Numbered from the stretch's first letter, positions 17,241 to 26,902 are shown. The stretch is 64,000 nt of DNA from Vibrio mediterranei (GCF_900088415.1 NZ_FLLQ01000002.1:124001-188000), one strand, 5' to 3'. Notes: generated by a model not told the origin, from the sequence alone. Program-made: numbers and translations.

Positions 17241-17656
17241 AACTGACCTTCATCTCTTGCTGTTACTTTGAACTTCTTCTCCGCAACCACACGTCCTTGC
17301 ATTTCAAGCACCATGCGCCACTCCCCTAGATTGCTTTCAAAGCCATCGATAGGGTGAAGCAGCTGAATGGTGTCACCCAGATAGAAGTCCCAATCATTAC
17401 TGCCGATATGCTCTTCACCATCAAAAGGTTCCAACACCTGCCCTTTCTTGCCAAGGATGCCGGGATGGTAAATGCAGTATCGAACGCGCTCCCCTTTGGC
17501 TTTTTTGATATTAACAATAAAGCCAAATTCAATGTGCTCATCAGCTGGCACTATGGTGGTGAAATCTTGAATTTGAGGCAGCTCTTTAGAGCCTGAATCC
17601 CAAGTTGAATAAATACCATAAGACGTCATCTCGATGACGGGTGAACGTTTAGCCAT
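17219..17656 (-). CDS. DUF3859 domain protein
   Basis: 145 residues, all-beta in appearance, no signal peptide. The start (ITSYGIYSTW-type MTSYGIYSTWDSGSKELP) and the LGEWRMVLEMQGRVVAEKKFKV end match the DUF3859 family as I know it from Vibrio and relatives. It looks like an immunoglobulin-like sandwich of unknown function. First gene of a pair with the overlapping small downstream protein. Confidence 0.75.
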   Translation of the reverse strand: MAKRSPVIEMTSYGIYSTWDSGSKELPQIQDFTTIVPADEHIEFGFIVNIKKAKGERVRYCIYHPGILGKKGQVLEPFDGEEHIGSNDWDFYLGDTIQLLHPIDGFESNLGEWRMVLEMQGRVVAEKKFKVTARDEGQFWKNRGF

Positions 17657-17732
17657 TGTCCCATTGAGCCTTTTATTTGATGAGCATTATTTGATACGCC
17701 ATTAGCGTGACACAGCGCTGTATATAGTGCAT

Positions 17733-18101
17733 TCAGTCTTGCCAGCGAGCACGCATTTTAGCAATGACAGCATCACTAACTCCATGGATATTTTGGTATT
17801 TACCGTTACAAACGATAATTTCCAAATCCGCATTGAATTGCTGCGCTAGCGTTTTATACGCCTTCATTTCCCAACGTCGGACAAAGGTATTTGCCACTAC
17901 TACATTTTCACCTTTGGCAAGAGCCTGTTTGACCTGCTTCTGGCACCACAAATGTGCTTGTTCAATCAAGCTCGGATCATAGCAGTAGTCTCCGTGAACA
18001 TTAACAAAATACATGTCTGCTTCGAAATGTTGTGCATCATACGTCTTTGCTAATGTTGTTTTTCCTGAGCCAGGTAAGCCACGGATAAGCGTCAATTTCA
18101 A
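17733..18101 (-). CDS. Small P-loop ATPase/kinase-like protein
   Basis: 122 residues beginning with a Walker A motif within the first 17 residues (RGLPGSGKTTLA). It continues with an acidic/aromatic segment (FEADMYFVNVHGDY), a strand VVVANTFVRRWEM and a C-terminal nucleotide-kinase-like end. This is the compact layout of zeta-toxin/polynucleotide-kinase-like AAA_33 proteins. A kinase on a small molecule or RNA is possible; no specific substrate can be given. No antitoxin-like neighbour is visible, so I do not call it a toxin. Confidence 0.82.
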   Translation of the reverse strand: MKLTLIRGLPGSGKTTLAKTYDAQHFEADMYFVNVHGDYCYDPSLIEQAHLWCQKQVKQALAKGENVVVANTFVRRWEMKAYKTLAQQFNADLEIIVCNGKYQNIHGVSDAVIAKMRARWQD

Positions 18102-18235
18102 TTGCTGGTACCTTCAAACGTATAAAGCCATGCATTGTACCCAATTTCAGGTTCAGTACACGGTTTGATTCTTTGGTCATACTCGAATTGAACTAAAATT
18201 AACTATCGACAAGCAAAAACGTTTGCGTTAACTTT

Positions 18236-18259
18236 AGATGTATAGACGTCCAGATGACC
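18236..18259 (+). promoter_or_regulatory. Three tandem MetJ boxes upstream of metA
   Basis: Three abutting 8-mers, AGATGTAT, AGACGTCC and AGATGACC, match the AGACGTCT met box at 5, 7 and 5 of 8 positions. They lie 25 bp before the metA GTG start, so MetJ with S-adenosylmethionine would repress metA here. Confidence 0.7.
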
Positions 18260-18283
18260 AAACAATAGCTTAGGGAGAAAGCT

Positions 18284-19225
18284 GTGCCAATTAAGATTCC
18301 CGATCAACTGCCTGCATCCAACGTATTGAGAAACGAAAATATCTTCGTGATGTCGGAGACGCGTGCTGCCACGCAGGAAATTCGACCACTCAAAGTACTG
18401 ATCCTCAATTTGATGCCAAAGAAAATTGAAACGGAAACCCAGTTCCTAAGATTGCTTTCTAATAGTCCACTACAAGTTGATGTCGAGCTGCTGCGCATTG
18501 ATGACAGACCAAGCAAGAACACACCAACGGAACACCTAGATACCTTCTACCGTCAGTTTGAAACGATCAAAGATCGTAACTTCGATGGACTTATTATTAC
18601 CGGAGCACCACTCGGTCTAGTTCAATTTGAAGACGTGATTTACTGGGAACATCTGCAAACCATTATGAATTGGGCCAACCAGCACGTGACCTCTACCTTG
18701 TATGTGTGCTGGGCGGCTCAAGCGGGACTGAAGCTGTTATTCGATCTGCCGAAAAGAACTCGCAAAGAGAAACTGTCGGGCGTTTACCACCATACTATTC
18801 AGCATCAATACCACCCGCTACTGCGTGGTTTTGATGATTCTTTCCTTGCCCCCCATTCGCGCTATGCGGATTTCTCGCCCGAGTATCTGGATTCACATAC
18901 CGATCTAGATATCCTAGCGACCTCAGATGTAGCAGGTGTCTACCTTGCGGCAACCAAGGACAAACGAAATGTATTTGTGACAGGTCACCCTGAGTACGAC
19001 TCACACACTCTACACGGCGAGTATGTCCGTGACCTTGGTGAAGGTATGGAGCCCGCAATTCCGGTCAATTATTATCCGAACAACAACCCTGATAATAAAC
19101 CTATCGCGAGCTGGCGTAGTCATGGGCACTTATTGTTTGCCAACTGGCTCAACTACTGTGTATACCAGCAAACGCCTTACGATTTGGAACACTTCAGTGC
19201 AGATGCGTTTACCACCGACGAGTAA
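18284..19225 (+). CDS. metA: Homoserine O-succinyltransferase
   Basis: 313 residues, normal length for MetA. First committed step of methionine synthesis: homoserine plus succinyl-CoA to O-succinylhomoserine (acetyl-CoA use cannot be excluded from sequence alone). The acyl-enzyme Cys lies in [10 protein letters not shown] (near residue 142), the catalytic His and Glu in VTGHPEYDS (near 235-237). The start is GTG with GGGAGA upstream. Three met boxes precede it, consistent with MetJ control. Confidence 0.96.
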   Translation: MPIKIPDQLPASNVLRNENIFVMSETRAATQEIRPLKVLILNLMPKKIETETQFLRLLSNSPLQVDVELLRIDDRPSKNTPTEHLDTFYRQFETIKDRNFDGLIITGAPLGLVQFEDVIYWEHLQTIMNWANQHVTSTLYVCWAAQAGLKLLFDLPKRTRKEKLSGVYHHTIQHQYHPLLRGFDDSFLAPHSRYADFSPEYLDSHTDLDILATSDVAGVYLAATKDKRNVFVTGHPEYDSHTLHGEYVRDLGEGMEPAIPVNYYPNNNPDNKPIASWRSHGHLLFANWLNYCVYQQTPYDLEHFSADAFTTDE

Positions 19226-19273
19226 GACTCTCTCGCTACCTACTTTCTAAATCCTATTGCGGCAATATCTACC

Positions 19274-19298
19274 TATCTCCCCAGCTATTGGGGAGATA
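19274..19298. terminator. Hairpin after metA, no T tract
   Basis: A perfect 9-bp stem TATCTCCCC/GGGGAGATA with a 7-nt loop lies between metA and the convergent small gene at 19319. There is no T run on either side, so termination strength is uncertain. Confidence 0.5.
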
Positions 19299-19318
19299 TC
19301 ATCTGCTTTCCTACGATT

Positions 19319-19570
19319 TTACTTCGCCAATAACGCTACTTTTTTCAAAAAGCTATCACGCAAGTGTTCTTGGTCGTATTCCAAATGATAGGTATTGTGA
19401 AAGCCCACTTTCAGCTCTACACCATTACCTCTCATATACACGTTATAACCATCATAATCTGAGAACGCTTCAACACCGCCATAGATCTTGCCAAACTCTG
19501 TATCAGCGCCATGTTCCATTATGTTGTCGTAGGCTTGAAGTACTTTTCCGGGATCCAGTTCGTTTTTCAT
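19319..19570 (-). CDS. DUF3081-type small protein
   Basis: 83 residues, soluble, rich in Tyr and Gly (GKIYGGVEAFSDYDGYNVYM), matching my recollection of the DUF3081 family of small Vibrio/Shewanella proteins. A hydrophilic helix opens and closes the protein. The start is an ATG preceded by AGGAGGC, a strong ribosome-binding site. It lies downstream of fadD but is separated by a terminator hairpin. Function unknown. Confidence 0.72.
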   Translation of the reverse strand: MKNELDPGKVLQAYDNIMEHGADTEFGKIYGGVEAFSDYDGYNVYMRGNGVELKVGFHNTYHLEYDQEHLRDSFLKKVALLAK

Positions 19571-19582
19571 CGCTGCCTCCTA

Positions 19583-19612
19583 ATTAACAAAGCCACACTA
19601 AAAGTGTGGCTT
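19583..19612 (-). terminator. Terminator after fadD
   Basis: A perfect 10-bp stem AAGCCACACT/AGTGTGGCTT with a 3-nt loop, about 50 bp past the fadD stop; on the minus strand it is followed by TGTTAATT, a weak T tract. Confidence 0.65.
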
Positions 19613-19664
19613 ATGAATATGCAGAGCGCCAATTTTCTCCGACTATTGCGTGAGCTGTCCGATC

Positions 19665-21332
19665 TTATTCATCACGTAGAACTCGACGTAATATTTTACC
19701 CACGTTGGTTTTTGGCAGCTCATCTCTAAACTCAATTACTTTAGGGATCTTGTATCCTGTGAGATGTTGACGGCAGTGCTTTTTAATGTCATCAACGGTA
19801 ACTGGACCACTAGTCACTACGATTAACTTGACGCGTTCCCCAGCTACATCATCAGGCACGCCTACCGCTGCAGCCTCAACAATTTTCGGGTGTAGCGTCG
19901 CTACCTCTTCAATTTCCGTTGGGAACACATTGAATCCAGAGACCAAAATCATATCTTTCTTACGGTCTTCGATATAAAAGATACCGTCTTCGTCCATACG
20001 ACCAATATCGCCCGAATACAACCAGCCATCTTTGGTTAAGATAGCGTTGGTTTCCGCTTCTTGCTTCCAATAGCCTTTCATTACTTGGTCACCACGGATT
20101 TGAATCTCTCCGACTTCATTTACACCCAGTGGCTGACCGTTTTCATCTACGATACGCAGTTCGGTACTTGGCAAGGGCACTCCTACCGCAGGCACGTAGG
20201 ACTGCTGCGTATGAACACCACCTGCGACTACAGGCGAGCATTCCGTCAAACCGTAGCCTTCAATGATTGGCATCCCTGTAATCTTTTGCCATTCGTCTGC
20301 GATGTGTTTTTGAGTAGCCATGCCACCAGCAATGGTGAACTCAGCATTGGAGAAATCCAACTCTCTAAATTTGGCGTGATTGTTCAATGCAGCAAATAAC
20401 GTATTAAGACCAAATATCATCGTGAACGGATATTTACTTAAGTCATTGACAAAGCTATTCAAATCACGAGGATTCGTAATCAAGAGGTTGCTCCCCCCCA
20501 TGTACATCATCAACATCATACTGACTGAATTAGCGAAGATGTGATAAAGCGGTAATGGAGTCACCGCACGCTCTTTGTCTTTCGAAGTTCTAGGACCGAA
20601 ATGGCCATAGACTTGCAGCACGTTCGCAATGATGTTTCTATGAGTCAGCATCGCACCTTTCGCAAGACCTGTGGTGCCGCCAGTGTACTGCAGATAAGCA
20701 AGATCACTGCTTTCAATTACTGGAGGGTTAAAGTCCATACGTTTACCGTCAGTAAGCGCACGTCTTAATGAAATCGCCCCTGGCAAATGGTACTTAGGCA
20801 CCATTTTTTTCACGTACTTAACCACAAAGTTCACTAGCGTTCGTTTATGTGGCGCAAGTTCATCACCAATGCTCGTCAAGATGACATGCTTAATGCTGGT
20901 CTTAGCAATGACCTGTTGTAAGCTGTTGCCAAAGTTAGTCACTGCCACAATGATCGTCGCACCCGAGTCACGCAACTGGTGCTCTAGCTCTCGTGGCGTG
21001 TATAGAGGATTGACATTAACCACAACAAGCCCGGCCTTCAACGCACCAAGAATGGTGATCGGATATTGCAGTAAGTTCGGCATCATCAGCGCAATTCTAT
21101 CGCCCTTTTTCGCCTTTAGTTCGTTCTGAAGATAGGCAGCAAAAGCATCACTTTTCTCGTTTAAATCGCGATATGTGAGTGAATGTCCCATGTTGACAAA
21201 CGCCGTGTTATCCGCGAACTGCTCGAACGGCTTAACGAACATCTCATTGATGTTGGTGTATTGGTCGATGTCGACAAACTCAGGAACATCATCGGGGTAC
21301 GTTTTTAACCAAGGTTTGTTATTTGCGCTCAT
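19665..21332 (-). CDS. fadD: Long-chain-fatty-acid-CoA ligase
   Basis: 555 residues, an ANL-superfamily adenylate-forming enzyme that activates imported long-chain fatty acids to acyl-CoA at the inner membrane. The ATP loop YTGGTTGLAKGAML is near residue 215, YGLTECSP near 360, the GWLYSGDIGRMDEDGI hinge region near 445 and the C-terminal catalytic Lys in TNVGKILRR. Length and motifs are those of FadD rather than of acetyl-CoA synthetase. It is a single-gene unit with its own terminator; FadR control is expected in this group but I did not identify a site. Confidence 0.94.
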   Translation of the reverse strand: MSANNKPWLKTYPDDVPEFVDIDQYTNINEMFVKPFEQFADNTAFVNMGHSLTYRDLNEKSDAFAAYLQNELKAKKGDRIALMMPNLLQYPITILGALKAGLVVVNVNPLYTPRELEHQLRDSGATIIVAVTNFGNSLQQVIAKTSIKHVILTSIGDELAPHKRTLVNFVVKYVKKMVPKYHLPGAISLRRALTDGKRMDFNPPVIESSDLAYLQYTGGTTGLAKGAMLTHRNIIANVLQVYGHFGPRTSKDKERAVTPLPLYHIFANSVSMMLMMYMGGSNLLITNPRDLNSFVNDLSKYPFTMIFGLNTLFAALNNHAKFRELDFSNAEFTIAGGMATQKHIADEWQKITGMPIIEGYGLTECSPVVAGGVHTQQSYVPAVGVPLPSTELRIVDENGQPLGVNEVGEIQIRGDQVMKGYWKQEAETNAILTKDGWLYSGDIGRMDEDGIFYIEDRKKDMILVSGFNVFPTEIEEVATLHPKIVEAAAVGVPDDVAGERVKLIVVTSGPVTVDDIKKHCRQHLTGYKIPKVIEFRDELPKTNVGKILRRVLRDE

Positions 21333-21582
21333 TGCTATTACACCTATTTATTTTGTCTCGAGTACTCTAACGAAGTTCACACAATAGATATAGATTAGAG
21401 TCATTATTCTATCTTAAATGGCTACTTTATAAGCAAAATGATTTGCACGCACTTCACAACCATCATTGAGTTTTGACGATTCGCTCGCACAGTTACCCTG
21501 TTTTCCTACGTTAGTTCCGGCATCTACTTATGATGATCGGAACAAAATCACAGTATGACATTTAGGAATTTGGGACAGAACT

Positions 21583-22308
21583 ATGAAAATCCATACTCAT
21601 ATCGTAACGCTCGCCTCGATGACATTAAGTGGCTGTGTTACCGTTCAAGAGGATAATACCAATGCTCAACACAGCCCAATAGATATGGCTGATACACGTA
21701 TTGCTTTAGGTCTTAACTACATCAAACTTGAACAGTATTCCAAAGCACGTCAAAGCTTAGAAAAAGCCATGAAATATGCACCTCATTACTACAAAAGCAG
21801 TTTGTCTTTAGCGTACTATTTCGATGTGGTAGGAGAAGTTGATAAGACGACAAAGCTATACAAGAAAGCGCTTAAGGAACACCCAAACAACGGCAATGTT
21901 TACAATAACTATGGTACGTTTCTGTGTAAGCAAGGGGAGTTTCAAAGGGCAGATGTCTTATTTAAACAAGCGATAGACAAGCCTAACTATTATGCTGTCG
22001 CCGAAACCTATGAAAATGCGGGGTTATGCGCTCTCAAAGCGCAAAAAAGTCATCAAGCCAAATACTATTTCAACAAGTCCGTTGAACACCAGCCGCTGCG
22101 TCCAATCTCCAGTTTGCAATTAGCGGCGTTAGAAATAGAACAGGACCAATTGCATCTAGCTCGATTGAGATTGCTCGACTTTAGCCAACGTTATGGTTAT
22201 CAGCGAAACAACCTCGTGTTATTAATCGAGCTTGAGCGAAAATCGGAGAACTGGATGTTAGTCAACAAGTACCAAACCCTGCTTGAGCAAGTTAACGTAT
22301 CAAAGTAG
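21583..22308 (+). CDS. TPR-repeat lipoprotein resembling PilF/PilW
   Basis: 241 residues. The signal peptide ends with lipobox LSGC (Cys near residue 18), then about five tetratricopeptide repeats (IALGLNYIKLEQYSKARQSL, VYNNYGTFLCKQGEFQRAD, YENAGLCALKAQKSHQA). This is the layout of PilF/PilW, the outer-membrane pilotin that helps assemble the type IV pilus secretin. The usual pilW neighbours (ndk, rlmN, rodZ, ispG) are absent here, so it may be a paralogue with another partner. The 3' end overlaps the convergent rlmF by 9 bp. Confidence 0.82.
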   Translation: MKIHTHIVTLASMTLSGCVTVQEDNTNAQHSPIDMADTRIALGLNYIKLEQYSKARQSLEKAMKYAPHYYKSSLSLAYYFDVVGEVDKTTKLYKKALKEHPNNGNVYNNYGTFLCKQGEFQRADVLFKQAIDKPNYYAVAETYENAGLCALKAQKSHQAKYYFNKSVEHQPLRPISSLQLAALEIEQDQLHLARLRLLDFSQRYGYQRNNLVLLIELERKSENWMLVNKYQTLLEQVNVSK

Positions 22309-23358
22309 TGCTTTGACCTTATCTTGTCTTTCTTCTGCCGACATAAACGTCCATGCCAAGAAACGACTTTTCTTCTGCCCTTGGGCCATTTCTTGAATCA
22401 CAATTTCAGAGACACCTAGTTTTTCTAGACGCTTTCTAAGTGTGCGAATATTGTCTTTTTTGGACAGTAAGGTGCTAAACCAAATCACTTGTGATGCAAA
22501 GTCTTTACTTTCCTGAGCCATATTAAGGACAAATGCTTCCTCTCCTCCGGGGCACCATAGTTCTGCATTTTGTCCGCCAAAATTGAGCTTCCCATTTAAC
22601 TTGGTTGCACCGGCCTGACCACGCGACTTTTGGTTTTTCGAGAGATTGTTGTTTTTTCGCTCTGTGCCTTTTTGCGCGTCTTCCATCGATTTATGGAAAG
22701 GCGGATTGCAAGTAGTCGCGACGAAGAAATCATCAGGTGCAATCACACCAGCAAAGATATGATTGCTGTTTTGTTGATGACGAATCTCAATTTTCCGCGC
22801 CAGTTTGTCGTTATTATTGACGATCTCTTTGGCACAACTCACCGAGACTGGGTCGATATCCGACCCTATCCAATTCCAGTGATGACGTGTCGCACCAACA
22901 ATCGGATAGATACAGTTTGCGCCAGTGCCAATATCAAGCGCTTTAACCTTAAGACGAGCTTTCTCAGACTGCTCTCGCATTAAGTCATATTGCAGCCACT
23001 CATTAAGGCGATGAACATAATCCGCTCTGCCGGGGATAGGAGGACACAAATAACTCTCAGGAATGTCCCAAAAGTTTATACCATAGTAGGCCTTGAGCAG
23101 AGCGCGATTGAGGAGCTTAACCGAAGCAGGATCGGAGAACATAATCGTCGCCTCCCCTTTAGGATTATTGATAACACAGTCCTTCAGTTCAGGGAGTGCT
23201 TGCGTGAGCTTTACAAAATCGTAGCGTCCATGGTGTAAATTGTCTTGGTGAAGACCCTCAGCATGACGCTTAACTAGCGTGGTTTCTGAGCTGACCTTTT
23301 TGTTCTTCTTAGTGTGACCCGATTTGCTCTGAGCACGTTTATTATTTTCGGGCTTCAT
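22300..23358 (-). CDS. rlmF: 23S rRNA (adenine(1618)-N(6))-methyltransferase
   Basis: 352 residues. It begins with a lysine-rich tail of about 30 residues, then an S-adenosylmethionine site (LDIGTGANCIYPIVG near 145) and the N6-adenine methyltransferase motif TCNPPFH (near 215). KSRFLAWTFMS near the end is typical of RlmF (YbiN). It methylates A1618 of 23S rRNA. The gene starts 17 bp inside the end of the YgjP-like protease gene, so the two are probably co-transcribed, with the protease first. Confidence 0.93.
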   Translation of the reverse strand: MKPENNKRAQSKSGHTKKNKKVSSETTLVKRHAEGLHQDNLHHGRYDFVKLTQALPELKDCVINNPKGEATIMFSDPASVKLLNRALLKAYYGINFWDIPESYLCPPIPGRADYVHRLNEWLQYDLMREQSEKARLKVKALDIGTGANCIYPIVGATRHHWNWIGSDIDPVSVSCAKEIVNNNDKLARKIEIRHQQNSNHIFAGVIAPDDFFVATTCNPPFHKSMEDAQKGTERKNNNLSKNQKSRGQAGATKLNGKLNFGGQNAELWCPGGEEAFVLNMAQESKDFASQVIWFSTLLSKKDNIRTLRKRLEKLGVSEIVIQEMAQGQKKSRFLAWTFMSAEERQDKVKALL

Positions 23359-23851
23359 GCTTAAGTTCCTGATAGATCATAAATAGGCGTGCATCGAACT
23401 CTAACTGGTGATAGTCAGGCTCCATATGACAGCATAATTGGTAAAACGATTTGTCGTGCTCTTTTTCTTTGATATGAGCAAGTTCGTGCACCACTAGCAT
23501 CCGCAATAACGGCTCCGGCGCATGCTTAAACACGCTAGCAATGCGAATTTCGTTCTTAGATTTTAGCTTGCCGCCATGAGAGCGGGACACATAGGTGTGC
23601 AAACCAAGCGCGTTATTTATCAAGTGAATTTTGTTGTCCCAAATGACTTTTGAAATCGGCGCTGTTTTTTTCATGTAGCGCTGCTTGATATCCATGGTGT
23701 AGTCGAATAAGGCTTTTTCACTTTGGATTTGATGACGTTCGGGATAACGCTTGTCAAACCACGTGACAAAACGTCCGCTTTCTATTAGTGAAGATACTTG
23801 TTCAATAAGGTTTTGCGGATACCCCGCAATGTATTTGAGACTACTATTCAT
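23342..23851 (-). CDS. YgjP-like M48-type metallopeptidase
   Basis: 169 residues. The zinc-protease motif HELAHIKEKEHDKSFY supplies the HExxH pair plus the third His typical of YgjP/DUF45 (WLM-like) proteins. The preceding strand-rich segment (TYVSRSHGGKLKSKNEIRIAS) is also family-like. It is cytoplasmic, with no signal. Substrate unknown. Upstream partner of rlmF, overlapping by 17 bp. Confidence 0.85.
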   Translation of the reverse strand: MNSSLKYIAGYPQNLIEQVSSLIESGRFVTWFDKRYPERHQIQSEKALFDYTMDIKQRYMKKTAPISKVIWDNKIHLINNALGLHTYVSRSHGGKLKSKNEIRIASVFKHAPEPLLRMLVVHELAHIKEKEHDKSFYQLCCHMEPDYHQLEFDARLFMIYQELKHEARK

Positions 23852-23955
23852 CCGCTTTTAGCGCATCCTAGGTTAAGTTTGTCGCCATTCTATAGAAGTC
23901 CCTTTTTGAAAGCCATAAGATGGTTCTGCCAATCTAACTGCTCTAAACCAACAAG

Positions 23956-23983
23956 CAAAAAAGCAGCCGAAAGCTGCTTTTTG
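23956..23983. terminator. Bidirectional terminator at the end of the C4-phosphate operon
   Basis: Stem AAAAAGCAGC/GCTGCTTTTT with a CGAAA-type loop. It follows the minus-strand ribB-like gene by about 25 bp and has T runs on both strands. Confidence 0.85.
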
Positions 23984-24006
23984 ATTATTAGTGTCATGGT
24001 TAACGA

Positions 24007-25119
24007 TTAAATGGGTTCAATATAATCCACAACCTCCAGACCAAAGCCAGACAGCGAGTGGTATTTTTTGTCTGCCGAAGACAGGAGATTCATCTTGGAG
24101 ACACCGAGGTCAGCAAGGATCTGGGAACCAACTCCTACCTGTCGTGATGTGCTGGTTTTCTTGCTTTGTGGGTAGTTTTCCCCTTGGTCTAACGCCTGAT
24201 AACGTTTTACTTTTGCTATCTGCGACTCGGTACTATCCTGCCCTTCTAGGATCACCAATACCCCTCCTCGATCAGCAATGGTGGCCATGGCTTTGTTTAG
24301 TGTCCATGATGATTGAGATTCGCGAGTAGAAAACAGCACATCTTGGAAAGTGTCTTTCACATGAACTCGAACGTTAGTCGGCTGCTCATCAATACTCCCC
24401 TTCACCATGGCGTGATGAATTTGGTTATCCACGGTATCTTTATAAGTCACCATTGAGAACTCACCAAGTTCTGTTGGGATCTGACAGCTTGCAACGCGTT
24501 CAATGGTCGTTTCTGTCGCGTTTCGGTATTCGATAAGATCGGCAATCGTCCCTAGTTTAATGCCGTGCTTTTCAGCAAACACTTCCAATTGCGGACGTCG
24601 AGCCATGGTGCCGTCGTCATTGAGGATTTCAACGATAACTGAAGCTGGCTCGTGACCAGCTAATCTCGCTAAATCGCAGCCTGCCTCTGTATGCCCAGCG
24701 CGAACCAACACCCCGCCATCTTTGGCCGCCAACGGGAAAATATGCCCCGGTTGTACTAAGTCTTGAGGTTGCGCACCTTTGGCAACAGCAGCCTGCACAG
24801 TCACTGCTCGGTCCTCAGCAGAAATACCAGTCGTGACACCTTGCGCTGCTTCAATCGATACGGTAAACGCGGTTGCCCAAGGCTCAGTAGGATTTTGAAC
24901 CATAGGGAACAAATTTAACTCTTGGCAACGCTGCTGCGTTAATGTGAGACAAATCAGCCCTCGACCATGGGTTGCCATAAAGTTGATATCTTGGGCTGAG
25001 ATACACTCAGCCGCCATCATAATATCGCCTTCATTTTCACGATCTTCATCATCCATTAGGATGACCATTTTTCCTTGTTTATAGTCTTCAATGACATCTT
25101 TGATACAGCTAATTGGCAT
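24007..25119 (-). CDS. 3,4-dihydroxy-2-butanone-4-phosphate synthase with inactive GTP cyclohydrolase II-like domain (RibBX type)
   Basis: About 370 residues, starting at ATG 25119 ([19 protein letters not shown] is the usual beginning; an upstream TTG at 25146 is less likely). The N-terminal domain has an intact DHBP synthase site: [33 protein letters not shown] and [10 protein letters not shown]. It splits ribulose 5-phosphate into formate and 3,4-dihydroxy-2-butanone 4-phosphate. The C-terminal half is GTP cyclohydrolase II-like, but where the zinc cysteines belong it reads [19 protein letters not shown] with no Cys, so that activity should be lost. It is the last gene of an 11-gene catabolic operon, 13 bp after the preceding gene; no FMN riboswitch fits in that gap. 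Confidence 0.9.
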   Translation of the reverse strand: MPISCIKDVIEDYKQGKMVILMDDEDRENEGDIMMAAECISAQDINFMATHGRGLICLTLTQQRCQELNLFPMVQNPTEPWATAFTVSIEAAQGVTTGISAEDRAVTVQAAVAKGAQPQDLVQPGHIFPLAAKDGGVLVRAGHTEAGCDLARLAGHEPASVIVEILNDDGTMARRPQLEVFAEKHGIKLGTIADLIEYRNATETTIERVASCQIPTELGEFSMVTYKDTVDNQIHHAMVKGSIDEQPTNVRVHVKDTFQDVLFSTRESQSSWTLNKAMATIADRGGVLVILEGQDSTESQIAKVKRYQALDQGENYPQSKKTSTSRQVGVGSQILADLGVSKMNLLSSADKKYHSLSGFGLEVVDYIEPI

Positions 25120-25132
25120 AAGAAAACCTATG

Positions 25133-25975
25133 TTATTGTTCGGCAAGTTGTTGAATGTAGGACACGCTAGATTGTAGTGCTGCTACAATGTTTTCCATAC
25201 TTTCTGGCGAGCGCCCACGAATTGGGAAGGTGTCTTTGCGTCGATACATACGCAGGGGCTTTTCAATACTGAATGGCAGTTGACGGTTAGCAAGCGTCTG
25301 GATAATTGGCTCAAAGTTAATTACCCCCTGCCCTAGCGCTGGGAACGTAAACTTGTCATCATGAATTTGCACATCTTTAATGTGGAAATGCTGACAGAAA
25401 GGCAACGCCATCTTAGCTTCTTCACTCGGGCTTAAATTGGGTACAAGAGAGACTGAGTTACCCGGGTCGAAATTTAGCGCTAACGCATCATGGTTAACTT
25501 CTGAAAGCATTCGAACACCATCGTGGGCCGTAGCAAACGCATTAAAGTTATGATCACCACCATTCTCAATGCAGATGACACAGCCCTTGTCTTTGGCGTA
25601 TTCCGATAACACTTTAAGATTGGCGATAATGGTTGCACGATCGGCAATGGGACCAGTACAGGTATTAAGGTAAGTCACTCCTAGATGATGCGCAAAATCG
25701 ATTCTCATCATAAAGTCATCTATCGCACTCGGTGCCGCCAAATTCATGGTACAGCCCAGCGCATCTGATTTAAGTTGCTCTTTCTCTAAAAGAGACAATA
25801 AGTATTGAGCATGGCTCTCGGAGAACATGTCACTATCAAGTTGACCAACATAGCCTTGGTTGAAGGCAAATTCGACTTTACCTAAGCCCAATTGACTGAT
25901 TGTTTTCAACGACGTTTTTAAATCATGTCCATCAAAAATCGCCGTATTGATGGCTAATCTATCTAATATTCCCAT
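25133..25975 (-). CDS. Xylose-isomerase-superfamily isomerase/epimerase, EryC-like
   Basis: 280 residues (ATG 25975; a GTG one codon upstream is possible). A TIM-barrel AP-endonuclease-2/xylose-isomerase fold with metal-ligand motifs CIENGGDHN (Glu), LNFDPGNS (Asp), HFHIKDVQ (His, Asp) and a C-terminal SIEKPLRM (Glu). EryC of the Brucella erythritol pathway, a tetrulose-4-phosphate racemase, belongs to this superfamily, and its partners TpiA2/EryH and RpiB/EryI have counterparts in this operon. I therefore infer a tetrulose-phosphate epimerase or racemase, but the superfamily is broad and the substrate is not proven. Confidence 0.82.
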   Translation of the reverse strand: MGILDRLAINTAIFDGHDLKTSLKTISQLGLGKVEFAFNQGYVGQLDSDMFSESHAQYLLSLLEKEQLKSDALGCTMNLAAPSAIDDFMMRIDFAHHLGVTYLNTCTGPIADRATIIANLKVLSEYAKDKGCVICIENGGDHNFNAFATAHDGVRMLSEVNHDALALNFDPGNSVSLVPNLSPSEEAKMALPFCQHFHIKDVQIHDDKFTFPALGQGVINFEPIIQTLANRQLPFSIEKPLRMYRRKDTFPIRGRSPESMENIVAALQSSVSYIQQLAEQ

Positions 25976-25991
25976 CACATTAATCCCTTAA

Positions 25992-26900
25992 TTATGTTAC
26001 TTGGAGCACCTTTTCCCATGTCACTAGCGACACCAACGAGAGCATAGTGGTGAACAGTATCACGCTCGCCGTTGCTTCTTTTGCCACCTGGTATCGCTCA
26101 GACAATAAGTACACGTTAATACCCGTTGGTAGACTGGCTAGAATCACCAGGACTTGAACTTCTATTTGAGAAAGTTTAAATACCAAGCTTGCGAAGAGCA
26201 GCATTGTTAGTGGAAATACGACGATTTTCACAACAAGAAGAAGTAACACTTTCTCTTGCATCAATGAGCGGAACGGATAGCAACTTAGGCTTGCACCAAG
26301 AATAAATAAAATAACCGGAAGAGCGGCCCAGCCAATAAGCGCTAAGCCATCAACAACTGCCGGGTAGAGAGTAATGCCCCATACATTAATCAATAACCCA
26401 GTGGCAATTGCGAGTAGAATCGGGTCAGTCACGACTTTTTTATAAGAGTAGAAACCCGGCTCCCCCGAACGAATCATAAGTATGTTGACCATGGGCAACA
26501 CCACAACCAAATTGGTCACGATAATTCCCATCAAGATCAATTCAGCTTCTGGACCATACAGTGAGAACACCAATGGCACCCCAATACCAACGGCGTTAGG
26601 GTACAGCGCAGAAATCGATTTGATCGTCGCCGCCGCAGCAGTGTCATTGCCTTTGACGGAGAGCCAAAAACGGACGGCGAAAAATAAACCTCCCAATCCC
26701 AAACCATAGGTAGCTAGTAGCTTTGGTGAAGGAAGTTGAGAGAGGTCAGCGTGAACAAGTGAAGTAAAGAACAAACAAGGCGTGAGATAACTGAAAGCCA
26801 CATTTCTACTCCAATCAATGCGACTTTTGGTCATGATTGGTAACGTTTTGGCGACTAACAGTCCAAACACAATGAGTGATAGTAACTTCACTTGCTCCAT
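25992..26900 (-). CDS. AEC-family permease (auxin efflux carrier family)
   Basis: 302 residues, ten hydrophobic segments in two halves, with LYPNAVGIGVPLVFSLYG in the first half and PTGINVYLLSERY in the second, the two crossover motifs of the AEC family. An inner-membrane secondary transporter; members move organic acids and similar solutes. Inside the operon between the isomerase genes, it gives the cluster a second transport system besides the TRAP genes, possibly an exporter of a dead-end product or a low-affinity importer (inference). Confidence 0.88.
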   Translation of the reverse strand: MEQVKLLSLIVFGLLVAKTLPIMTKSRIDWSRNVAFSYLTPCLFFTSLVHADLSQLPSPKLLATYGLGLGGLFFAVRFWLSVKGNDTAAAATIKSISALYPNAVGIGVPLVFSLYGPEAELILMGIIVTNLVVVLPMVNILMIRSGEPGFYSYKKVVTDPILLAIATGLLINVWGITLYPAVVDGLALIGWAALPVILFILGASLSCYPFRSLMQEKVLLLLVVKIVVFPLTMLLFASLVFKLSQIEVQVLVILASLPTGINVYLLSERYQVAKEATASVILFTTMLSLVSLVTWEKVLQVT

Positions 26901-26902
26901 CG

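Noticed and set aside
17733..18101. Zeta-toxin of a toxin-antitoxin pair
   Set aside because: Only the generic P-loop is shared; there is no small antitoxin gene upstream or downstream.
18101..18283. SAM riboswitch before metA
   Set aside because: The region instead holds three met boxes, which account for methionine control in this group.
25120..25132. FMN riboswitch for the ribB-like gene
   Set aside because: Only 13 bp separate it from the previous coding region; the sequence before that is coding, so no aptamer fits.
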